Positions 21,069-24,317 of a DNA stretch of 24,317 nucleotides are shown piece after piece (the first letter of the stretch is position 1; every line of letters starts with the position of its first letter). A model generated the notes under the pieces. The model did no database searches and was not told the origin of the DNA. It was given only the letters and a program-made list of their open reading frames with translations. The position numbers and the translations under genes were made by a program. Location: positions 379,487 to 403,803 of the forward strand of contig NW_019773625.1 of the NCBI RefSeq assembly GCF_001039355.2. Direction: 5' to 3'. The stretch comes from Lingula anatina (lineage: Eukaryota; Brachiopoda; Lingulata; Lingulida; Lingulidae).

Positions 21069-23475
21069 TTTTTTTGTCTCTCAAGGATTGGGAAACTTCT
21101 TTTATATCTTTGCACTGAATTGTGTTTTCTAGAAGATTTTGGGAAATATTTCACATCTGACTTGCTTGCGTATATAAATATATGTATTACTGTTAATAGA
21201 TTACCATCATAGCCAGTGCACTTTGTGTGTGAAAATATGTGGAAGATGGGTGCTACCAGTAATGCAATAGTGGCTTTGTTCATTTTCTTTTTACAGTGGA
21301 TAATTGTAAAAGCTAAGAAATGACACACGGTTGTTGTCTCTGCAATAGTAACAAGAGTAATGTGTGGTACAGAATAACCTGTATTTTGTCGGACAGAATA
21401 GTAGAATGGCATATAGAGTGCAATAGTGGATAATCAAATTGGTAGCCGTCAGTGATCAAATATGTTTCGGGGATTTAACATGTACTAATAACACAGTTTC
21501 TGTATATCTTGAGGATATGTTCAGTTTGGGCTACTATAGTTTTCAATTAGTTTTGATTCCATATCATCCACTTTGGCCATATGTTCATATTTTGGCCATC
21601 TGCCTTGATATTGCTGATGTGTCCATAATCTGTGCAAGGAGTGGGTATAAGTGCTTGAATTGATGTTTGTAATCTTAATATTTTCTGTCAAAATTGAATG
21701 TTTTGAGTGATATCATATATTTTTAGCTCGTAGTTAACTTTCTTTCTTTTCTTGGCTTTTTGGTCTGTTGCTTTCAAGAGAATTATTGTTGGGAGGGGGG
21801 AATTATTTTTGAAAAAATAAATTATTTCATCTTGTTCGGATTTTATAATTTGTCCGGTGACCTTCTAGTCAGGGGGGTTGACATGGAAATACTGGCAGAA
21901 TATAAGTTGCTATTGTTGATGCGTCCTGCCCTTATGTTGTAATTTATAAGGGAGCTAGTACATACACATAACGCATATGTATATTTGGATGGGGAACGGG
22001 CAAAAATTCTTGTGGTCTAAACAATTGGAAGGTATGCTTTGGTTTCCTGTATATGTAAGGATAAATTTGCCTGTGTTTATAGAAGTCTATTAACAGTACT
22101 ATATACAGTGATAATCGTGTGGGATGCTTTGTAGATAGATGTCAGCGGTGCAGTTCTGGTGTCAAGATAGTCCTTATCCTCTGCTTTGTTAGTGTCAGGT
22201 CTGTCTTTCAGTTTACGGTTGTATCAGCAGAATTATGATAAGAGAAAAGCAATATTGGAGCAAAGATGGTATGAATGGTATAAATAGATTGCAAGATTGG
22301 TCACTCTTACATAGGCCTGGTATCATTTGTTCTTTGTACATCAATGAGATTCATAATAAATGAACATTTGATAGAAAAAAATCCTTGTTGTGTTATCTCG
22401 GATAACAGCTGATCTGCCAAATTTTTTTAATGACGTTTCCTAAAGGTTTGAAGTTTCCAACAAATATTTTAAAAATGAAATTTTTTTGTTGAGGATGTAT
22501 TGATGTATTATTTGACAACTATTATGATTCTCTTTTGCTTTATGGTATTGAAAAGTACAAATTGGATGAACTGGTCTTCATTGTTGTAAGCAAATAAGTT
22601 TCTTATGCCAAATAAAAGTGAATGTGTCAATGAACCCAAAAATTATAAAAAACAAATGTTCAGTCATGTTACTCAGAAAGTGTGACAGACCTGAAATAAA
22701 ATACTACTTCCTTTGATTTTCTTTTAAAGGCCTAAGCACCTGTTTTGTAAGCTGTTGACATCATTCTTTTACCATTTTTCTTTTTATAACCATGGTACAC
22801 CATATCTGAAAGAGCTGAGAATATTGCAGTATGTGAATCCATTTTTCAAGTGTAAAGTTTTTAATTATAAGCGTCAAAATTGATATTTACAAGTTGCCGT
22901 CTCCATTACAATTATGACTTGCAAATTTAAAACTAAGAACTCAGAATCGGGTTTAGAGATTATAATGCATGCTATAATCCTTGAAACATATTTTGATTTT
23001 GGTATACTTAAATGAATTTAGGGAAAAGTGTTGAAATTTTGTTTTATGAAGTTTCAAGGTCATCCTGATGAACATGTATGTAAATATTAAAAAATAATAT
23101 ATAGTATGCAGATGTAAATTGTTAAATCTTAAAGATACTGAAAACTGATGATGAAATGTTCATTTTATGAACAGCACACCCGGCAGTTTTGTTGGTGTTC
23201 ACCATGTTTTTAACTATGTGTCAATGATGCCCAATTACCTGCTCTCAACTGCTCTGTTTGACCTGGGTCTTTTTAGCAAGCTGTTGTACCGTGACCTCTG
23301 AACTGCTGGCCTGACCTGAATCTGTAGAATTGTCATGCTACCTTTACCTTTTTGTGTCTCGTTTTTGTAACAACATGTGTGACTAGTGTTTTCTAGCATT
23401 GTGCTGTGCTGCGACCTGTGTTAAAGAATTCAGCTGGCCAGTGGGTCTAAGCATGCTACAAGCTCAGTGGAAGGC
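21069..23475 (+). repeat. 2.4-kb direct repeat, copy 2
   Basis: Same length as copy 1 (2407 bp), offset by about 4.52 kb. It starts one base after the only ambiguous base in the window and stops exactly where the foldback element starts. It contains no SET coding sequence. It may be a real segmental duplication or the second allele concatenated by the assembler. Confidence 0.97.
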
Positions 23476-23672
23476 TACCATGGCCCATAGGAGCCTACGC
23501 GTGCGTCTTTTAGACGCCCCTTTACATGCGAAAACGACAAAGCCTATGCTGAGTTCGTCTTTTACTACAGAGCTTTGAGAACCGAAAATGACATGGCTGT
23601 GTCTCTTTCGCCACTTACTGAACTCCACAGATGCGAGATTGACACGACCCATGTCGCGTTCGTCTCTCAAAT

Positions 23673-23928
23673 GACACTGTTATAAAACATGAAATAGGCA
23701 TAACGTGTGATTTTCGCAGCTGAATAAGTAGACCCTTATAAACGAAGTTGACGTAACTTGAGAGTCATGTCGCTTTCAACTCTTACAAACCTCCAACAAA
23801 ATCTATCTCCACACAGACGCGCGCGACATGTACTATTGGACATGGGTCAGTTGAAACCCTATTAACCTAAAGGGCTCATGTTACTTTCAGCCAACTCTTA
23901 TATGTCAAATCCAATTAATTTGAAACAG
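23673..23928 (+). repeat. Left arm of the foldback element
   Basis: It begins gacactgttataaaacatg and ends ccaattaatttgaaacag. Its near-perfect reverse complement is 24081-24317. It carries an extra 20 bp (near 23895-23914) flanked by ccaa that the right arm lacks. Confidence 0.92.
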
Positions 23929-24080
23929 TGTTGTGCTGTCCCAAAACATTTTTTTCATTTGAATCCCATCATAATTTAGTGCTATCTAGATAACAGTGTG
24001 GCTAATTGCTTGTAATAATTATATGGCCTCATATTTTTATTTTCAAGGATTCAAATATAAAGGGTTTTAAGACGGTCCTT

Positions 24081-24317
24081 CTGTTTCAAATTAATTGGCT
24101 GAAAGTAACATGAGCCATTTAGGTTAATGTCGCTTTCAACTGACCCATGTCCAATAGTACATGTCGCGCGCGTCTGTGTGGAGATAGATTTTGTTGGAGG
24201 TTTGTAAAAGTTGAAAGCGACATGACTCTAAGGTCACGTCAACTTCGTTTATAAGGGTCTACTTATTCAGCTGCGAAAATCACACGTAATGCCTATTTCA
24301 TGTTTTATAACAGTGTC
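24081..24317 (-). repeat. Right arm of the foldback element
   Basis: Reverse complement of the left arm, starting ctgtttcaaattaattgg and reaching the last base of the window still in register, so the palindrome very likely continues past 24317. Confidence 0.92.

Larger units (their letters stand above)
23476..24317. mobile_element. Foldback (long inverted repeat) element, right end beyond the window
   Basis: Two arms pair as inverted repeats: 23673-23928 with 24081-24317, about 96% identical except for an extra 20 bp near the inner end of the left arm, around a 152-bp AT-rich centre. The outer 197 bp on the left (23476-23672) has no partner inside the window, and the right arm is cut by the window end. 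The element is richer in CpG than its surroundings and has no transposase-like frame, so it would be a non-autonomous MITE/foldback type. The family is not recognised. Confidence 0.8.

Noticed and set aside
21439-21942. Open frames of 74 and 60 aa present in both 2.4-kb copies (16918-17142/21439-21663 and 17239-17421/21760-21942)
   Set aside because: Their similarity simply follows the DNA duplication, and the one difference in each (Gln/Lys, Val/Ala) is non-synonymous. They start in AT-rich 3' UTR-like sequence with no domain or signal.
1-24317. tRNA, rRNA, CRISPR, bacterial operon or viral genes
   Set aside because: No tRNA B-box with a matching A-box, no regularly spaced short repeats, no ribosome-binding-site-led frames and no viral or retroelement protein motif were found on either strand.

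Overview
The window is AT-rich animal nuclear DNA. Both genes are multi-exon with GT-AG introns, there are microsatellites in introns, and one gene is a clear metazoan SET orthologue. Gene content, intron style and repeat style fit a marine invertebrate, perhaps a deuterostome such as an echinoderm, hemichordate or amphioxus. I cannot name the species from sequence alone. A single ambiguous base (n at 21068) marks it as draft assembly.

Layout. 1-2660: no gene found, a few low-complexity tracts. 2911-9354, minus strand: a complete SLC23/NAT-family membrane transporter, assembled here as 12 in-phase coding exons (629 aa), with a possible 13th upstream exon at 10035-10080. 9363-11157: a divergent intergenic/promoter region. 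11158-15721, plus strand: complete SET (NAP-family histone chaperone / PP2A inhibitor), 7 coding exons, 268 aa, with an NRF1-like site just upstream of the start codon and one intron carrying U12-type (minor spliceosome) signals. 15722 to about 18 kb: AT-rich SET 3' UTR with several poly(A) signals. 16549-18955 recurs at 21069-23475 at roughly 98-99% identity. The second copy starts right after the ambiguous base and ends where a large inverted-repeat (foldback) element begins; that element runs to the window end.

The two genes are head to head, about 1.1-1.8 kb apart, with no obvious shared pathway: a plasma-membrane solute symporter and a nuclear chaperone. The items most worth a second look are: the transporter's non-canonical substrate-site motifs; three decayed extra copies of one of its intron/exon junctions; the U12-type intron in SET; and the 2.4-kb duplication plus foldback element, which may be two haplotypes concatenated by the assembler, one carrying a polymorphic transposon insertion.
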